A stretch of 64,000 bases of DNA from positions 1 through 64,000 of the forward strand of contig NZ_JQEI01000035.1 in assembly GCF_000743355.1 (NCBI RefSeq), read 5' to 3'. How positions within the stretch are numbered: position 1 is the first letter of the stretch; each line of letters begins with the position of its first letter. Under the pieces are notes generated by a model, which was given only the letters and a program-made list of their open reading frames with translations, did not search any database and was not told the origin of the DNA. Positions 49,069-58,592 of the stretch are shown here, one piece after another. The stretch is from Serratia sp. Ag1 (GTDB lineage: Bacteria > Pseudomonadota > Gammaproteobacteria > Enterobacterales > Enterobacteriaceae). The position numbers and the translations under genes are program-made.

Positions 49069-49845
49069 CTATTTCAGATGGGCGGCAAAACCATAAATAT
49101 CCGGGGTGATATCGGCTCGCAGAGTGAGCTGCGGAATATCGTAATCCCCAGCGTTTTGTTGGCGAAATGCGATTGGCGTTGTGTGTGCCAGATTGTCAAG
49201 CCGTTGACCTAACTCTGTACACAGGTTCGAGAATCGGGTTTCATCCATGCGGTCAGTGCGATACATGACAAACGGTGGTAACACGTCAAAACCGGGGTAA
49301 TAGAGAATGCCGTGATGGATTGGGAACAGAATATCGTTTATCGGGCCACTGATCCCTCGTGGGCTATAATGAGATTCCCATCCTCCGGTGGTCACCATCA
49401 GCATGGCGCGTTTCCCTGCCATTGAACCTTCACCGTAGCGATCGCCCCAGTGCGTATCAGAGTGCTCACCCACGCCATAGGCAAAACCATAGGCATACAC
49501 ACGTTCAACCCAACCTTTGAGGATGGCGGGCATCGAAAACCACCACAATGGGAACTGTAAAATGACGGTATCCGCCCAACGCAGTTTTTCCTGCTCGCGG
49601 GCAATATCTTCGCTCTGTGTCCCATTTTCAAAGGCCAAACGGGAGTCATGCGTGGGATAAAACCGGGCATCGGCCTGCCGATCTGTGCGGTCATCGCCAT
49701 CCAGTGAGGCTTTCCATTTCATGGCATACAGGTCTGAGACCTGCACTTGGTGTCCTGCCTCCTGCAAATGGTTGACGGTAAAGTTTTTAAGCGAACCATT
49801 GAGTGATTTGGCTTCTGGATGGGCATAGACAAGAAGAATATTCAT
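49069..49845 (-). CDS. NAD(P)H:quinone oxidoreductase, flavodoxin-fold
   Basis: A 258-residue flavodoxin_2-family protein resembling NQO1/MdaB-type two-electron quinone reductases. The FMN/FAD phosphate loop is YAHPEAKSLNGSL at the N-terminus, and LQFPLWWFSMPAILKGWVERVYAYGFAYG is the family core motif. TTGGWESHYSPRGISG contributes to the active site. The start at 49845 (MNILLVYAHPE) is chosen by homology; its ribosome site is weak. It is divergent from a LysR gene, the usual arrangement in which that LysR protein controls the reductase. Confidence 0.88.
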   Translation of the reverse strand: MNILLVYAHPEAKSLNGSLKNFTVNHLQEAGHQVQVSDLYAMKWKASLDGDDRTDRQADARFYPTHDSRLAFENGTQSEDIAREQEKLRWADTVILQFPLWWFSMPAILKGWVERVYAYGFAYGVGEHSDTHWGDRYGEGSMAGKRAMLMVTTGGWESHYSPRGISGPINDILFPIHHGILYYPGFDVLPPFVMYRTDRMDETRFSNLCTELGQRLDNLAHTTPIAFRQQNAGDYDIPQLTLRADITPDIYGFAAHLK

Positions 49846-49933
49846 GATTGAGTTCCGTTGCTGAAAAGAGAGGAACAGAGTAGTTTGTTGCCAGGTATAG
49901 TTAAAATTGATTTCTATAATTACAGGTATTGTT
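49846..49933. promoter_or_regulatory. Divergent promoter of the quinone reductase and LysR genes
   Basis: The 88-bp gap contains ATAGTTAAAATTGATTTCTAT (dyad ATAG...CTAT), an A/T-rich imperfect dyad close to the LysR T-N11-A pattern. It is the likely binding site of the adjacent regulator. The precise bases are inferred. Confidence 0.4.
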
Positions 49934-50827
49934 ATGAGTAATTTCGGCAAGCTGGATCTTAATCTGCTGGTAACGCTCGATGTCTTGCTGGCGGAACATA
50001 ATGTGACTCGTGCTGCCGAGCGCCTCTCTTTATCCCAACCTTCAGTCAGTATTCATCTGGCGAAATTGCGCGAGTTTTTTGCCGATCCGCTGTTATTACC
50101 GGGGCCGAGGGGAATGCGGCCAACGGCCAGGGCCGAAGGACTACGCGAGCCTTTACGGCAGGCACTGGACGTGCTTGAACAGGCTGTTTCACCTGCCAGC
50201 CCGTTTGATCCCGCAACCGCCAATGTCATTTGGCGTGTGGCGGCTGCCGATTACGCTGAATCAACCATATTGCTGCCAGCATTAGCTGAATTACGCCGTT
50301 TAGCGCCGGGGAGCAGGTTGGCCGTATTTGAGCTGGCTCCGACACGTATTGCCAAGCAGGCGGAACAGGGGGAGATCGATCTGGTGTTTCACACCCGTGA
50401 TTGTTCACCACCCGGCATGCGTCAGCGGATCCTGTTCAAGGAGCGCTATGTTTTGGTTGGCCGCAAGGGACATCCACAGTTAAACCGCCCGCTAACGCTA
50501 GCGCAATTCAGCCAACTGGAACATGTCGTGGTTTCGCCGAATGGCGGGGGATTTAGCGGCATCACCGATCAGGCACTTGAACAGGTGGGGCTTTCACGCC
50601 GGGTCGTGCTTTCTGTTCCACACTTCCTGTTTGTGATGTCAGCGTTGGTGACAACGGATCTGGTCGCCATGCTGCCTGAACGACTGGTGCGCGATAGCAC
50701 GGTGTTACAGATCGTCGAAACCCCTGTAGCCGTGCCGGGTTATGAGATGGCAATGCTGTGGGACGAACGTTCCCAGCGTGACCCCGCACACCAGTGGTTG
50801 CGGGAGCACATTGTTCAATCACTGTGA
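49934..50827 (+). CDS. LysR-family transcriptional regulator
   Basis: 297 residues with an N-terminal winged HTH (LDLNLLVTLDVLLAEHNVTRAAERLSLSQPSVS cut here into its usual helices, about 8-42) and a LysR substrate-binding domain. It resembles NodD/PcpR-like regulators (LNLL...LDVLLAE, FHTRDCSPPGMRQRILF). The start at 49934 gives MSNFGKLDLNLL, typical of the group; nine upstream codons in frame are excluded. It probably regulates the divergent quinone reductase. The inducer is unknown. Confidence 0.88.
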   Translation: MSNFGKLDLNLLVTLDVLLAEHNVTRAAERLSLSQPSVSIHLAKLREFFADPLLLPGPRGMRPTARAEGLREPLRQALDVLEQAVSPASPFDPATANVIWRVAAADYAESTILLPALAELRRLAPGSRLAVFELAPTRIAKQAEQGEIDLVFHTRDCSPPGMRQRILFKERYVLVGRKGHPQLNRPLTLAQFSQLEHVVVSPNGGGFSGITDQALEQVGLSRRVVLSVPHFLFVMSALVTTDLVAMLPERLVRDSTVLQIVETPVAVPGYEMAMLWDERSQRDPAHQWLREHIVQSL

Positions 50828-50830
50828 AAC

Positions 50831-51835
50831 TTATTCGTCTTCTGGTTCACCATTTTGCAGCAGGGCATGTTTTTTCAGCATCCCACGCAACTGATGGTAG
50901 GTGAGCCCTAGCAGTTCCGCCGCTTTGCGCTGGTTGAAACGGCCCTGTTGCAAGGCCATTTCCAGCAGATCTTTTTCCTGTTGATGCTGCCAGGCTTTCA
51001 GATCCAGCGGCAGTGCGGGCAGGTTGCCAGCCTGTGGTGGCACCAGGGCAACCGGCGCTGAACGTTGGGCAAACGGGTTAATAATGATCTCGTCTAATTC
51101 GCTGTTGCTTGAACCGTGGCGATACACCGAACGTTCCACCACATTTTTCAGTTCACGCACGTTACCCGGCCAGTTGTAACTGAGCAGTGTGGCCTGTGCA
51201 TGTTGGCTGAAACCGGGGAACAGCGGCAAGGAAAGCTCGCGGCACATCTGAATGGCGAAATGTTCCGCCAGTAACATGATGTCCTGCTGGCGTTGGCGCA
51301 GCGGGGGTAACTGCACCACATCAAAAGCCAGGCGATCCAGCAGATCGGCGCGGAATTTACCGGCGGCGGCAAGTGCAGGCAGATCGTCATTGGTGGCGCA
51401 CACCAGCCGGACATCCACCCGCAGCGGTTGGCTGCCACCAACGCGCTCCAGGTGGCCGTATTCAATCACCCGTAGCAGCTTTTCCTGCACCAGCATCGGG
51501 GCGGTAGCCAGCTCATCCAAAAACAGGGTGCCGCCATCAGCTCGTTCAAAGCGGCCAAGATGGCGCTTTTGTGCCCCGGTAAACGCGCCCGCTTCGTGGC
51601 CGAACAGTTCTGAATCCAACAGGTTTTCGTTCAGTGCCGCGCAGTTAAGTGAAATAAACGGCCCCTGCCAACGGTTGGAAAGATAGTGTAAACGATGGGC
51701 GATCAGTTCTTTACCGGTGCCACGTTCGCCAATCACCAGCACTGGCTTATTCAGTTTCGCCAGTTGCGAGACTTGCTCCAGCACTTCAACAAAGGCGTTT
51801 GCTTCGCCCAGCAGGTTTTCTAACGCTTCGCTCAT
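50831..51835 (-). CDS. pspF: Phage shock protein operon activator PspF
   Basis: A sigma-54 enhancer-binding protein without a receiver domain. PspA holds it inactive until the membrane is stressed. The AAA+ domain has Walker A GERGTGKE, the sigma-54-contact loop GAFTGAQKR, Walker B GGTLFLDELATAP and sensor regions. The C-terminal Fis-type HTH is FNQRKAAELLGLTYHQLRGMLKKH. The start at 51835 (MSEALENLLGEAN) fits homologues better than the in-frame TTG at 51850. It is divergent from pspA. Confidence 0.96.
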   Translation of the reverse strand: MSEALENLLGEANAFVEVLEQVSQLAKLNKPVLVIGERGTGKELIAHRLHYLSNRWQGPFISLNCAALNENLLDSELFGHEAGAFTGAQKRHLGRFERADGGTLFLDELATAPMLVQEKLLRVIEYGHLERVGGSQPLRVDVRLVCATNDDLPALAAAGKFRADLLDRLAFDVVQLPPLRQRQQDIMLLAEHFAIQMCRELSLPLFPGFSQHAQATLLSYNWPGNVRELKNVVERSVYRHGSSNSELDEIIINPFAQRSAPVALVPPQAGNLPALPLDLKAWQHQQEKDLLEMALQQGRFNQRKAAELLGLTYHQLRGMLKKHALLQNGEPEDE

Positions 51836-51931
51836 GATGAAATTCGCCAATGTTTGGTGAAAATACTCACTTTACAGTAAGCAGCAAGCGTGTCAAAAAT
51901 AAATATCTTTTAATTTTCAATTAAATAAAAG

Positions 51932-51948
51932 TTGGCATGGGTTTTGAT
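51932..51948 (+). promoter_or_regulatory. Sigma-54 promoter of pspABC
   Basis: TTGGCATG-GGTT-TTGAT has the -24/-12 sigma-54 spacing and matches the E. coli psp promoter (TTGGCACG-N4-TTG). AT-rich sequence just upstream (51901-51931) is suitable for IHF bending, with PspF sites expected beyond it, inside the 186-bp pspF-pspA gap. Confidence 0.85.
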
Positions 51949-52021
51949 AAGGTATTGCTACGAACAGTATGATTCAACGCGGCGTCTCAAGCGCCGACCT
52001 ATAACCAAGAGGAAGTGAATT

Positions 52022-52687
52022 ATGGGTATTTTTTCTCGCTTTGCCGACATCGTGAATGCCAACATCAACACTCTGCTGGACAAAGCAGAAGATCCGCAAA
52101 AACTGGTGCGCTTGATGATCCAGGAAATGGAAGACACCCTGGTCGAAGTACGCTCGACCTCGGCGCGGGCGTTGGCGGAAAAGAAACAGTTACTGCGCCG
52201 CATCGAGCAGGGTGAAAACCAGCTCAACGATTGGCAGGAGAAAGCCGAACTGGCTTTGCGCAAAGATAAAGAAGACTTGGCGCGTGCTGCGCTGATTGAA
52301 AAGCAGAAAGTGGCTGACCTGATCGCTACGCTGCGCCATGAAGCCACAACGGTAGAAGAAACGCTGGCCCGCATGAAAAGCGAAATCGGCGAGTTGGAAA
52401 ACAAACTGAGCGAAACGCGGGCACGCCAGCAGGCGTTAACCCTGCGCCATCAGGCGGCGGCTTCTTCACGTGATGTGCGCCGCCAGTTAGATAGCGGTAA
52501 ACTGGATGAAGCGATGGCGCGTTTTGAGCAGTTCGAGCGCCGGATCGACCATATGGAAGCCGAAGCGGAAAGCATTGGCTTAGGTAAAAAGAAAAGCCTG
52601 GAGCAGGAATTTGCCGAACTGAAAGCCGATGATGCCATCAGTGAGCAATTGGCTGCCCTGAAGGCCAAAATGAATCGCTCAGAGTAA
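52022..52687 (+). CDS. pspA: Phage shock protein A
   Basis: An ESCRT-III-like peripheral membrane protein that binds stressed inner membrane and inhibits PspF. It has 221 residues, an N-terminal amphipathic helix ([19 protein letters not shown]) and then long coiled coils (about 25-185), as in the family. It is the first gene of pspABC. GAGG lies upstream of the ATG. Confidence 0.97.
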   Translation: MGIFSRFADIVNANINTLLDKAEDPQKLVRLMIQEMEDTLVEVRSTSARALAEKKQLLRRIEQGENQLNDWQEKAELALRKDKEDLARAALIEKQKVADLIATLRHEATTVEETLARMKSEIGELENKLSETRARQQALTLRHQAAASSRDVRRQLDSGKLDEAMARFEQFERRIDHMEAEAESIGLGKKKSLEQEFAELKADDAISEQLAALKAKMNRSE

Positions 52688-52755
52688 TGTTTCAGCGGCC
52701 ACCGTTGCGTGGGTGGCCGCTCACCAAAACTAATAACGAATAAGAAGGAATTGAA

Positions 52756-52983
52756 ATGAGTGCTCTATTACTTGCCATCCCGTTGACAATTTTTGTGTTG
52801 TTTGTCGCACCGATTTGGCTTTGGCTGCATTACAGCAACCGGCAACAGAGCGGCGTTCAACTGAGCCATCAGGAGATGCAACGGCTGGCCCAACTGGCGG
52901 AGGATGCCAAGCGTATGCGCGATCGCATTCAGGCGCTGGAAGAGATCCTTGATGCAGAACACCCGAATTGGAGACAGTCCTAA
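52756..52983 (+). CDS. pspB: Phage shock protein B
   Basis: A 75-residue inner-membrane protein: one transmembrane segment (about 5-27, LLAIPLTIFVLFVAPIWLWL) and a cytoplasmic coiled coil (SHQEMQRLAQLAEDAKRM). It acts with PspC to relieve PspA inhibition of PspF. Its stop overlaps the pspC start (TAATG). Confidence 0.96.
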   Translation: MSALLLAIPLTIFVLFVAPIWLWLHYSNRQQSGVQLSHQEMQRLAQLAEDAKRMRDRIQALEEILDAEHPNWRQS

Positions 52984-53342
52984 TGGCGAACACTCTGGGC
53001 AGTAAAAAGCTTTATCGCGTACCTGAAGAGGGTATGCTGAAGGGCGTTTGTGCCGGTCTGGCGCACTATTTTGACGTGCCGGTGCGGTTAATCCGGGTGA
53101 TGGTGGTGTTATCGATGTTTTTCGGGCTGTTTTTCTTCACTATCGTGGCCTACATCGCACTGACCTTCATGTTGGACGAAGCGCCTGCCAGCCGCTACCA
53201 CAATGAGCATCCGCAAACCCCGCGCCAGCTGCTTGATCAACTGGAGTATGAACTGGTCAGCGGCGAGCAGCAGTTACGCCGGGTTGAGCGTTATGTTACC
53301 TCTGACACCTTTGGGGTGCAGAGCCGCTTTCGCCAATTGTAA
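52983..53342 (+). CDS. pspC: Phage shock protein C
   Basis: A 119-residue membrane protein with the PspC domain (KKLYRVPEEGMLKGVCAGLAHYFDVPVRLIR cut into its usual N-terminal amphipathic part) and a strong membrane segment (about 42-65). The C-terminal half carries a leucine-rich stretch (LLDQLEYELV). The start at 52983 overlaps the pspB stop; five codons upstream are excluded. pspD and pspE, which follow in E. coli, are missing: ycjX begins 33 bp later. Confidence 0.95.
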   Translation: MANTLGSKKLYRVPEEGMLKGVCAGLAHYFDVPVRLIRVMVVLSMFFGLFFFTIVAYIALTFMLDEAPASRYHNEHPQTPRQLLDQLEYELVSGEQQLRRVERYVTSDTFGVQSRFRQL

Positions 53343-53375
53343 CCGGCAAAGCCAGGGCATTGGCCAAGGAGAACA

Positions 53376-54773
53376 ATGAAACGACTACAAAATGAATTAA
53401 CTTCACTGGTCAACCGTGGCATGGATCGCCATTTGCGGTTGGCCGTCACTGGCCTGAGCCGCAGTGGCAAGACGGCATTTATTACCGCTTTCGTTAATCA
53501 GTTGCTTCATGTTCACAGCGGTGCTCGCATGCCGCTGTTTTCAGCCGTGCGGGAAGAGCGCTTGCTGGGCGTGAAACGCGTCCCACAGCGCGATCTTGGC
53601 ATCCCGCGTTTTACCTATGATGAAGGGTTGGCGCAGCTTTATGGCACTCCGCCCTGTTGGCCGACGCCGACGCGCGGCGTCAGCGAGATCTGTCTGGCGC
53701 TGCGTTATCGCTCCAACGACTCGTTGCTGCGTCATTTCAAAGAAACCTCCACGCTGTACCTGGAAATTGTCGATTACCCCGGCGAATGGCTGCTCGACTT
53801 GCCGATGTTGGAACAGGATTATCTGACTTGGTCGCGCCAGATGGGCGGGTTACTGCAGGGGCAGCGTGCCGAGTGGGCCAAGCCTTGGCTGGCGCTGTGT
53901 AAAGATCTCGATCCGTTGGCTGTCGCCGATGAAAACAAGTTGGCGGCCATTGCGCAGGCTTATACGGACTATCTGCTGCGTTGCAAGGCCGAAGGGTTGC
54001 ACTTTATCCAGCCGGGCCGCTTTGTGTTGCCGGGCGACATGGCCGGTGCGCCTGCGCTGCAGTTTTTCCCGTGGCCGAACGTTGATGCGGCGAGTGAGTC
54101 ACGGCTGGCGCAGGCGGACAAACACAGCAGCTTTGGTATGTTGCGTGCGCGCTTTAACTATTATTGCCAATCGATCGTCAAAAACTTTTATAAAGAGCAC
54201 TTTGTCCGCTTTGATCGCCAGATTGTGCTGGTGGATTGCTTACAGCCGCTTAACAGTGGGCCACAGGCGTTCAACGACATGCGGCTGGCGCTGACCCAAC
54301 TGATGCAGAGTTTCCATTACGGCAAACGCACGCTGTTCCGCCGTTTGTTCTCGCCAACCATCGACAAGCTGATGTTTGCCGCCACCAAAGCGGACCATAT
54401 CACCGCCGATCAGCATGCCAATCTGGTTTCGCTGTTGCAGCAATTGGTGCAAGAAGCGTGGCAGAACGCCGCTTTTGAAGGGATCAGCATGGACTGCGTC
54501 GGGCTGGCGTCGGTGCAGGCCACCGAAAGCGGTATTGTAGATCACCACGGGCAGCAGATCCCGGCGTTGAAGGGCCATCGCCTGAATGACGATACGCCGC
54601 TGACCGTTTTCCCTGGTGAAGTCCCCGCCCGTTTGCCTGGCCCGGCATTCTGGCAGCAACAAGGGTTCCATTTTGACGAGTTTCGCCCACGGGCGATGAG
54701 CGTCGATAGCCCGTTACCGCACATTCGCCTGGACGCGGTAATGGAGTTTTTATTGGGAGATAAATTGCGATGA
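53376..54773 (+). CDS. ycjX: YcjX, GTPase-like P-loop protein of the Psp regulon
   Basis: 465 residues of the YcjX family (DUF463). The P-loop is [11 protein letters not shown], near residue 25; DYPGEW is a probable Walker B/G3-type motif. FAATKADHI (about 330) resembles a G4 motif (TKAD). Structural work on a homologue indicates nucleotide binding and a Ras-like domain. It is expressed with psp genes on membrane stress, but the function is unknown. AAGGAG precedes the ATG; the stop overlaps ycjF (ATGA). Confidence 0.93.
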   Translation: MKRLQNELTSLVNRGMDRHLRLAVTGLSRSGKTAFITAFVNQLLHVHSGARMPLFSAVREERLLGVKRVPQRDLGIPRFTYDEGLAQLYGTPPCWPTPTRGVSEICLALRYRSNDSLLRHFKETSTLYLEIVDYPGEWLLDLPMLEQDYLTWSRQMGGLLQGQRAEWAKPWLALCKDLDPLAVADENKLAAIAQAYTDYLLRCKAEGLHFIQPGRFVLPGDMAGAPALQFFPWPNVDAASESRLAQADKHSSFGMLRARFNYYCQSIVKNFYKEHFVRFDRQIVLVDCLQPLNSGPQAFNDMRLALTQLMQSFHYGKRTLFRRLFSPTIDKLMFAATKADHITADQHANLVSLLQQLVQEAWQNAAFEGISMDCVGLASVQATESGIVDHHGQQIPALKGHRLNDDTPLTVFPGEVPARLPGPAFWQQQGFHFDEFRPRAMSVDSPLPHIRLDAVMEFLLGDKLR

Positions 54774-55834
54774 GCGAGCCGTTAAAACCGCGTATCGATT
54801 TTGCCGAGCCGTTGCAACCGCAGCAGGAGCCTATCTTGCGCGCCGGAGTGGCATTTGACGGAGCGCAGGCAGAGAAATTTTATCCTGCCGCCCCCGAGTG
54901 GGAGCAGCAGGAAGAGGAAGAAGGGCGTGCCGAAGGGATTATTAATGCAGCGTTGAAACCCAAACGTAGCCTGTGGCGCAAAATGGTCAATGCTGGGTTA
55001 ACGCTGTTTGGTGTCAGCGTCGTAGCACAAGGTATTCAGTGGCTGCATACCTCTTGGGTACAACAGGATTGGATCGCCCTCGGCGGCGGCGTGGCGGGTG
55101 GGTTAATTGTGTGTGCGGGTATTGGCTCGGTGGTGGGCGAGTGGCGGCGGCTGTATCGCCTGCGGCAACGTGCGGAAGAGCGCGACGAAGCGCGTGAGCT
55201 GCTGCACAGCCATGGTTTGGGGCAAGGGCGCAAATTCTGCGAAAAGCTGGCGCAGCAGGCCGGTTTGGATCAAGGCCACCCTGCGCTGCAACGCTGGCAG
55301 GCTTCGCTGCATGAAACCCAAAACGATCGGGAAGTGGTGGCGTTGTATGCCAAGCTGGTGCAACCGGTGCTGGATAACCAGGCGCGGCGGGAGATCAGCC
55401 GTTCGGCGGCGGAATCGGCGCTGATGATCGCCGTCAGCCCGTTGGCTTTAGTGGACATGGCGTTTATCGCCTGGCGCAATATCCGCTTGATTAACCGCAT
55501 TGCGGCGTTGTATGGCATTGAACTGGGCTATTTCAGCCGCATTCGCCTGTTCCGTTTGGTGTTGCTGAATATTGCTTTCGCAGGGGCTTCGGAACTGGTG
55601 CGAGAAGTGGGAATGGACTGGATGTCGCAGGACATTGCAGCGCGGCTTTCAGCCCGTGCCGCGCAGGGGATCGGTGCTGGTTTGCTGACCGCACGCTTGG
55701 GTATTAAAGCAATGGAACTGTGCCGCCCATTACCTTGGCTAGAAGACGACAAACCGAAGTTGGGTGATTTTCGCGGCCAACTGATCGCCCAGTTGAAAGA
55801 CACCATGAAGAAGAGCGAAAACAAAGCGAAGTAA
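54770..55834 (+). CDS. ycjF: YcjF, inner-membrane protein of the Psp regulon (UPF0283)
   Basis: A 354-residue membrane protein. An N-terminal soluble stretch (1-65) is followed by two transmembrane segments (about 70-90 and 102-122) and a cytoplasmic/membrane-associated C-terminal domain typical of UPF0283. It is coupled to ycjX by a 4-bp overlap, and the pair probably forms one functional unit downstream of pspABC. Its molecular role is unknown. Confidence 0.92.
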   Translation: MSEPLKPRIDFAEPLQPQQEPILRAGVAFDGAQAEKFYPAAPEWEQQEEEEGRAEGIINAALKPKRSLWRKMVNAGLTLFGVSVVAQGIQWLHTSWVQQDWIALGGGVAGGLIVCAGIGSVVGEWRRLYRLRQRAEERDEARELLHSHGLGQGRKFCEKLAQQAGLDQGHPALQRWQASLHETQNDREVVALYAKLVQPVLDNQARREISRSAAESALMIAVSPLALVDMAFIAWRNIRLINRIAALYGIELGYFSRIRLFRLVLLNIAFAGASELVREVGMDWMSQDIAARLSARAAQGIGAGLLTARLGIKAMELCRPLPWLEDDKPKLGDFRGQLIAQLKDTMKKSENKAK

Positions 55835-56135
55835 CCCCACAGGCTGCGTCAGGTGGCGCAGCCTGTGAGTGGGTTTGTAATTCTGGCTTGACGAAAGATG
55901 ATCCTCCTGTACCTGCATGATATTTCCCTGAAAAACCCTGTCCAATGGTAATAACTCTCTGACAATAAGCTAAAATTACGCTAAAGGTGTTATTCGGTTG
56001 CGCTTAACATCCGCCGTAGTCGCGATAAATCAGAGTTCTGTCAACTTTTACTGACAGAGCACTTCTTCCGTTCGGGGGGAGAAGGTATCATCATCGCCAG
56101 ACATCCCCGCAGTTGCAGAGATAAGGCCAATACTG
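55835..56135. other. ycjF-tyrR intergenic region
   Basis: A hairpin ACAGGCTGCG / CGCAGCCTGT (55839-55848 with 55857-55866) follows ycjF and is a likely weak terminator. The right half contains the tyrR promoter region, with an AT-rich segment near 55968-55985, and the TyrR box listed separately. Confidence 0.45.
56039..56056. promoter_or_regulatory. Candidate TyrR box upstream of tyrR
   Basis: TGTCAACTTTTACTGACA is an 18-bp dyad matching TGTAAA-N6-TTTACA at most of the conserved positions, including the outer TG/CA. It lies about 80 bp before the tyrR ATG. E. coli tyrR is autorepressed through a TyrR box, so the position is sensible. Confidence 0.5.
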
Positions 56136-57707
56136 ATGCGTTTGGAAGTATTTTGCGAAGACCGTCTCGGTCTCACTCGAGAGTTACTCGATCTCCTGGT
56201 GTTGCGCAGCATCGATTTGCGCGGCATTGAAATTGATCCTATAGGCCGTATTTACCTGAATTTTTCCCAGTTGGATTTTGATACGTTTCGCGCCTTAATG
56301 GCCGAGATCCGCCGTATTCACGGGGTTACTGACGTGCGTACCGTCAGCTTTATGCCTTCGGAACGTGAGCACCGCGCATTGCGTGCGCTGCTGGCGTCGA
56401 TGCCTGAACCGGTGTTCTCGATTGATATGAAAGGCAAAGTGGAACTGGCCAACCCGGCAGCGCAGGCGCTGTTCAACTTCAGCGAAGACAAAATCCGTAA
56501 CCAATCGGTGGTGCAGTTAATCGGGGGCTACAACTTTGGCCGCTGGCTGGAAAGCGAGAACACCGAGCCGCACGCCGAGCGGGTGGTGATCCGCAGCCAG
56601 GATTTCCTGATGGATATCACACCGATCTATCTCGAGGATGAGAATCAGCAACATTCTACGGTGGGTGCTGTGGTGATGCTCAAATCCACCGCGCGTATGG
56701 GCCGCCAACTGCAAGATCTGTCGGTGAACGATGATACCGAATTCGACCATATCGTGGCCGTCAGCCCGAAAATGCGTCATGTACTGGAACAGGCGCGCAA
56801 ACTGGCGATGCTGGATGCGCCGTTACTGATTGTTGGTGATACCGGCACCGGTAAAGATATTCTGGCGCGCGCCTGCCACCTGCGCAGCCCGCGTGGCAAA
56901 CAGCCGTTCCTGGCACTTAACTGTGCTGCCTTGCCGGATGACGTGGTGGAAAGTGAACTGTTCGGCCATGCGCCGGGCGCTTACCCGAATGCGCTCGAGG
57001 GTAAAAAAGGTTTCTTCGAACAGGCTAACGGCGGGTCGGTATTGCTGGACGAAATTGGTGAGATGTCGCCACGTATGCAAACCAAGCTGCTGCGTTTCCT
57101 TAACGACGGCACTTTCCGCCGCGTGGGTGAAGAGCACGAGGTGCATGTGGATGTTCGGGTGATTTGCGCCACGCAGAAAAACCTGACCGAACTGGTGCAG
57201 CGCGGTGAGTTCCGCGAAGATCTCTATTATCGCCTGAACGTGCTGACGATCACCATTCCCCCCTTGCGGGAACGCACGCAGGATATCATACCGTTGACCG
57301 AACTGTTTGTGGCGCGCTTTGCTGACGAACAGGGGGTTGCACGGCCAAAATTGGCCAGCGATCTCAACAGTTTCCTCAGCAAATACGGCTGGCCGGGCAA
57401 CGTACGCCAACTGAAAAATGCCATCTACCGTGCGTTAACGCAGACCGATGGTTACGAGTTACGCCCACAGGACATCATCCTGCCGGAGTTTGAGGTGGAA
57501 ATATCGCTGGGTGATGAAGTGCTGGACGGCTCGCTGGACGATATCAGCAAGCGTTTTGAACGTTCGGTGCTGACTCGCCTTTACCGTACTTACCCCAGTA
57601 CGCGTAAGCTGGCCAAGCGGTTAGGGGTTTCTCATACCGCGATCGCCAATAAATTGCGCGAGTATGGCCTTAGCAGCCGTAAGGCGGTGGATGAGGGTGA
57701 CGAGTAG
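56136..57707 (+). CDS. tyrR: Transcriptional regulator TyrR
   Basis: The regulator of aromatic amino acid synthesis and transport, responding to Tyr, Phe and Trp with ATP. The N-terminal ACT domain (MRLEVFCEDRLGLTRELLDLL) and PAS domain (about 80-190) are followed by an AAA+ domain with GDTGTGKD and a C-terminal HTH (TRKLAKRLGVSHTAIANKL). The sigma-54 loop GAFTGA is replaced by GAYPNALEGKKG, as in other TyrR proteins, which act on sigma-70 promoters. 523 codons. Confidence 0.96.
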   Translation: MRLEVFCEDRLGLTRELLDLLVLRSIDLRGIEIDPIGRIYLNFSQLDFDTFRALMAEIRRIHGVTDVRTVSFMPSEREHRALRALLASMPEPVFSIDMKGKVELANPAAQALFNFSEDKIRNQSVVQLIGGYNFGRWLESENTEPHAERVVIRSQDFLMDITPIYLEDENQQHSTVGAVVMLKSTARMGRQLQDLSVNDDTEFDHIVAVSPKMRHVLEQARKLAMLDAPLLIVGDTGTGKDILARACHLRSPRGKQPFLALNCAALPDDVVESELFGHAPGAYPNALEGKKGFFEQANGGSVLLDEIGEMSPRMQTKLLRFLNDGTFRRVGEEHEVHVDVRVICATQKNLTELVQRGEFREDLYYRLNVLTITIPPLRERTQDIIPLTELFVARFADEQGVARPKLASDLNSFLSKYGWPGNVRQLKNAIYRALTQTDGYELRPQDIILPEFEVEISLGDEVLDGSLDDISKRFERSVLTRLYRTYPSTRKLAKRLGVSHTAIANKLREYGLSSRKAVDEGDE

Positions 57708-57717
57708 TTTTTATCAT

Positions 57718-57743
57718 AAAAAAAGCCCGGTCACCGGGCTTTT
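57718..57743. terminator. Bidirectional terminator between tyrR and tpx
   Basis: AAAAGCCCGG-TCA-CCGGGCTTTT, with extra A residues on the left. It gives U tracts in both directions and lies between the two convergent genes. Confidence 0.92.
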
Positions 57744-57759
57744 CACATCAGCAGACTGA

Positions 57760-58260
57760 TTACAGCACAGCCAGTGCGGCATCGTAGTCAGGTTCGGTGG
57801 TGATCTCATTCACCAGTTCGCTGTACAACACCTTGTCTTGACCATCCAGCACCACTACGGCACGGGCAGTCAGGCCAGCCAGTGGGCCTGCGGCGATTTC
57901 TACGCCATAAGCGGATTTGAATTCGCCACCACGCAGCGTTGATAGCGTGACTACGTTATTCAAGCCTTCGGCACCACAGAAGCGTGACTGGGCAAACGGC
58001 AGATCAGCAGAAATGCACAGCACTACGGTATTATCCATATTGCTGGCCAGTTGGTTGAATTTGCGTACTGAAGCGGCACAGACGCCAGTATCAATACTTG
58101 GGAAAATGTTCAGGACTTTGCGTTTACCCGCAAAGCTGCTCAGCGTGACGTCTGACAGGTCTTTGGCAACCAGTGTAAAACCTTTGGCTTGTTCGCCCTG
58201 TTGAGGCAATTTGCCTGCCACAGTGACAGGATTACCTTGAAAATGTACGGTCTGAGTCAT
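57760..58260 (-). CDS. tpx: Thiol peroxidase
   Basis: An atypical 2-Cys peroxiredoxin that reduces lipid and alkyl hydroperoxides with thioredoxin. Peroxidatic Cys61 ([10 protein letters not shown]) and resolving Cys95 (QSRFCGAEG) are in place. The protein is 166 aa and begins [12 protein letters not shown]. Its upstream region has been invaded by the structured repeat, copy B, starting about 38 bp from the ATG. Confidence 0.97.
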   Translation of the reverse strand: MTQTVHFQGNPVTVAGKLPQQGEQAKGFTLVAKDLSDVTLSSFAGKRKVLNIFPSIDTGVCAASVRKFNQLASNMDNTVVLCISADLPFAQSRFCGAEGLNNVVTLSTLRGGEFKSAYGVEIAAGPLAGLTARAVVVLDGQDKVLYSELVNEITTEPDYDAALAVL

Positions 58261-58297
58261 TGGTTTGTTCCTTTCAACGAAGTTTATACAAAGATTT

Positions 58298-58464
58298 AAA
58301 TCTAATTAACATTAGATTGCTGACAAAGTCAGATATTAGGGAGAGCGTGCCGAAGGGGTCGTAGCGGCGTGAGCCGCCGGAGCGCCCCTCGGTGCGCTAG
58401 GCCCGGGTATCTCGGGCTAAAAGACCACTTTATCATCAAGCTCAAATCTAATTAACATTAGATT
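58298..58464. mobile_element. Structured miniature repeat, copy B, with its palindromic flanking duplication
   Basis: The 125-bp body (58319-58443) is flanked by identical 21-bp direct repeats (58298-58318 and 58444-58464). Each repeat is a hairpin with arms AATCTAAT and ATTAGATT. The body has terminal imperfect inverted repeats (14 of 21 positions). It contains an outer stem pairing 58344-58358 with 58385-58398 and an inner hairpin GCGGC-GTGA-GCCGC (58364-58377). A further stem GCCCG/CGGGC lies at 58401-58417. The body closely matches copy A at 38427-38556. No ORF is present. It occupies most of the tpx-ycjG spacer. Confidence 0.8.
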
Positions 58465-58592
58465 CACACCCTTCAGGCAGTTTAAGTCAAGGGAGGCGAC
58501 TTGGATATATAAAGTTTGCTAAATAGTTGTATATATTAGAATACCCCTGCAGAGTGGGCTGACTTTATGCGCTTTTATGTTCAGGAGCTGTG

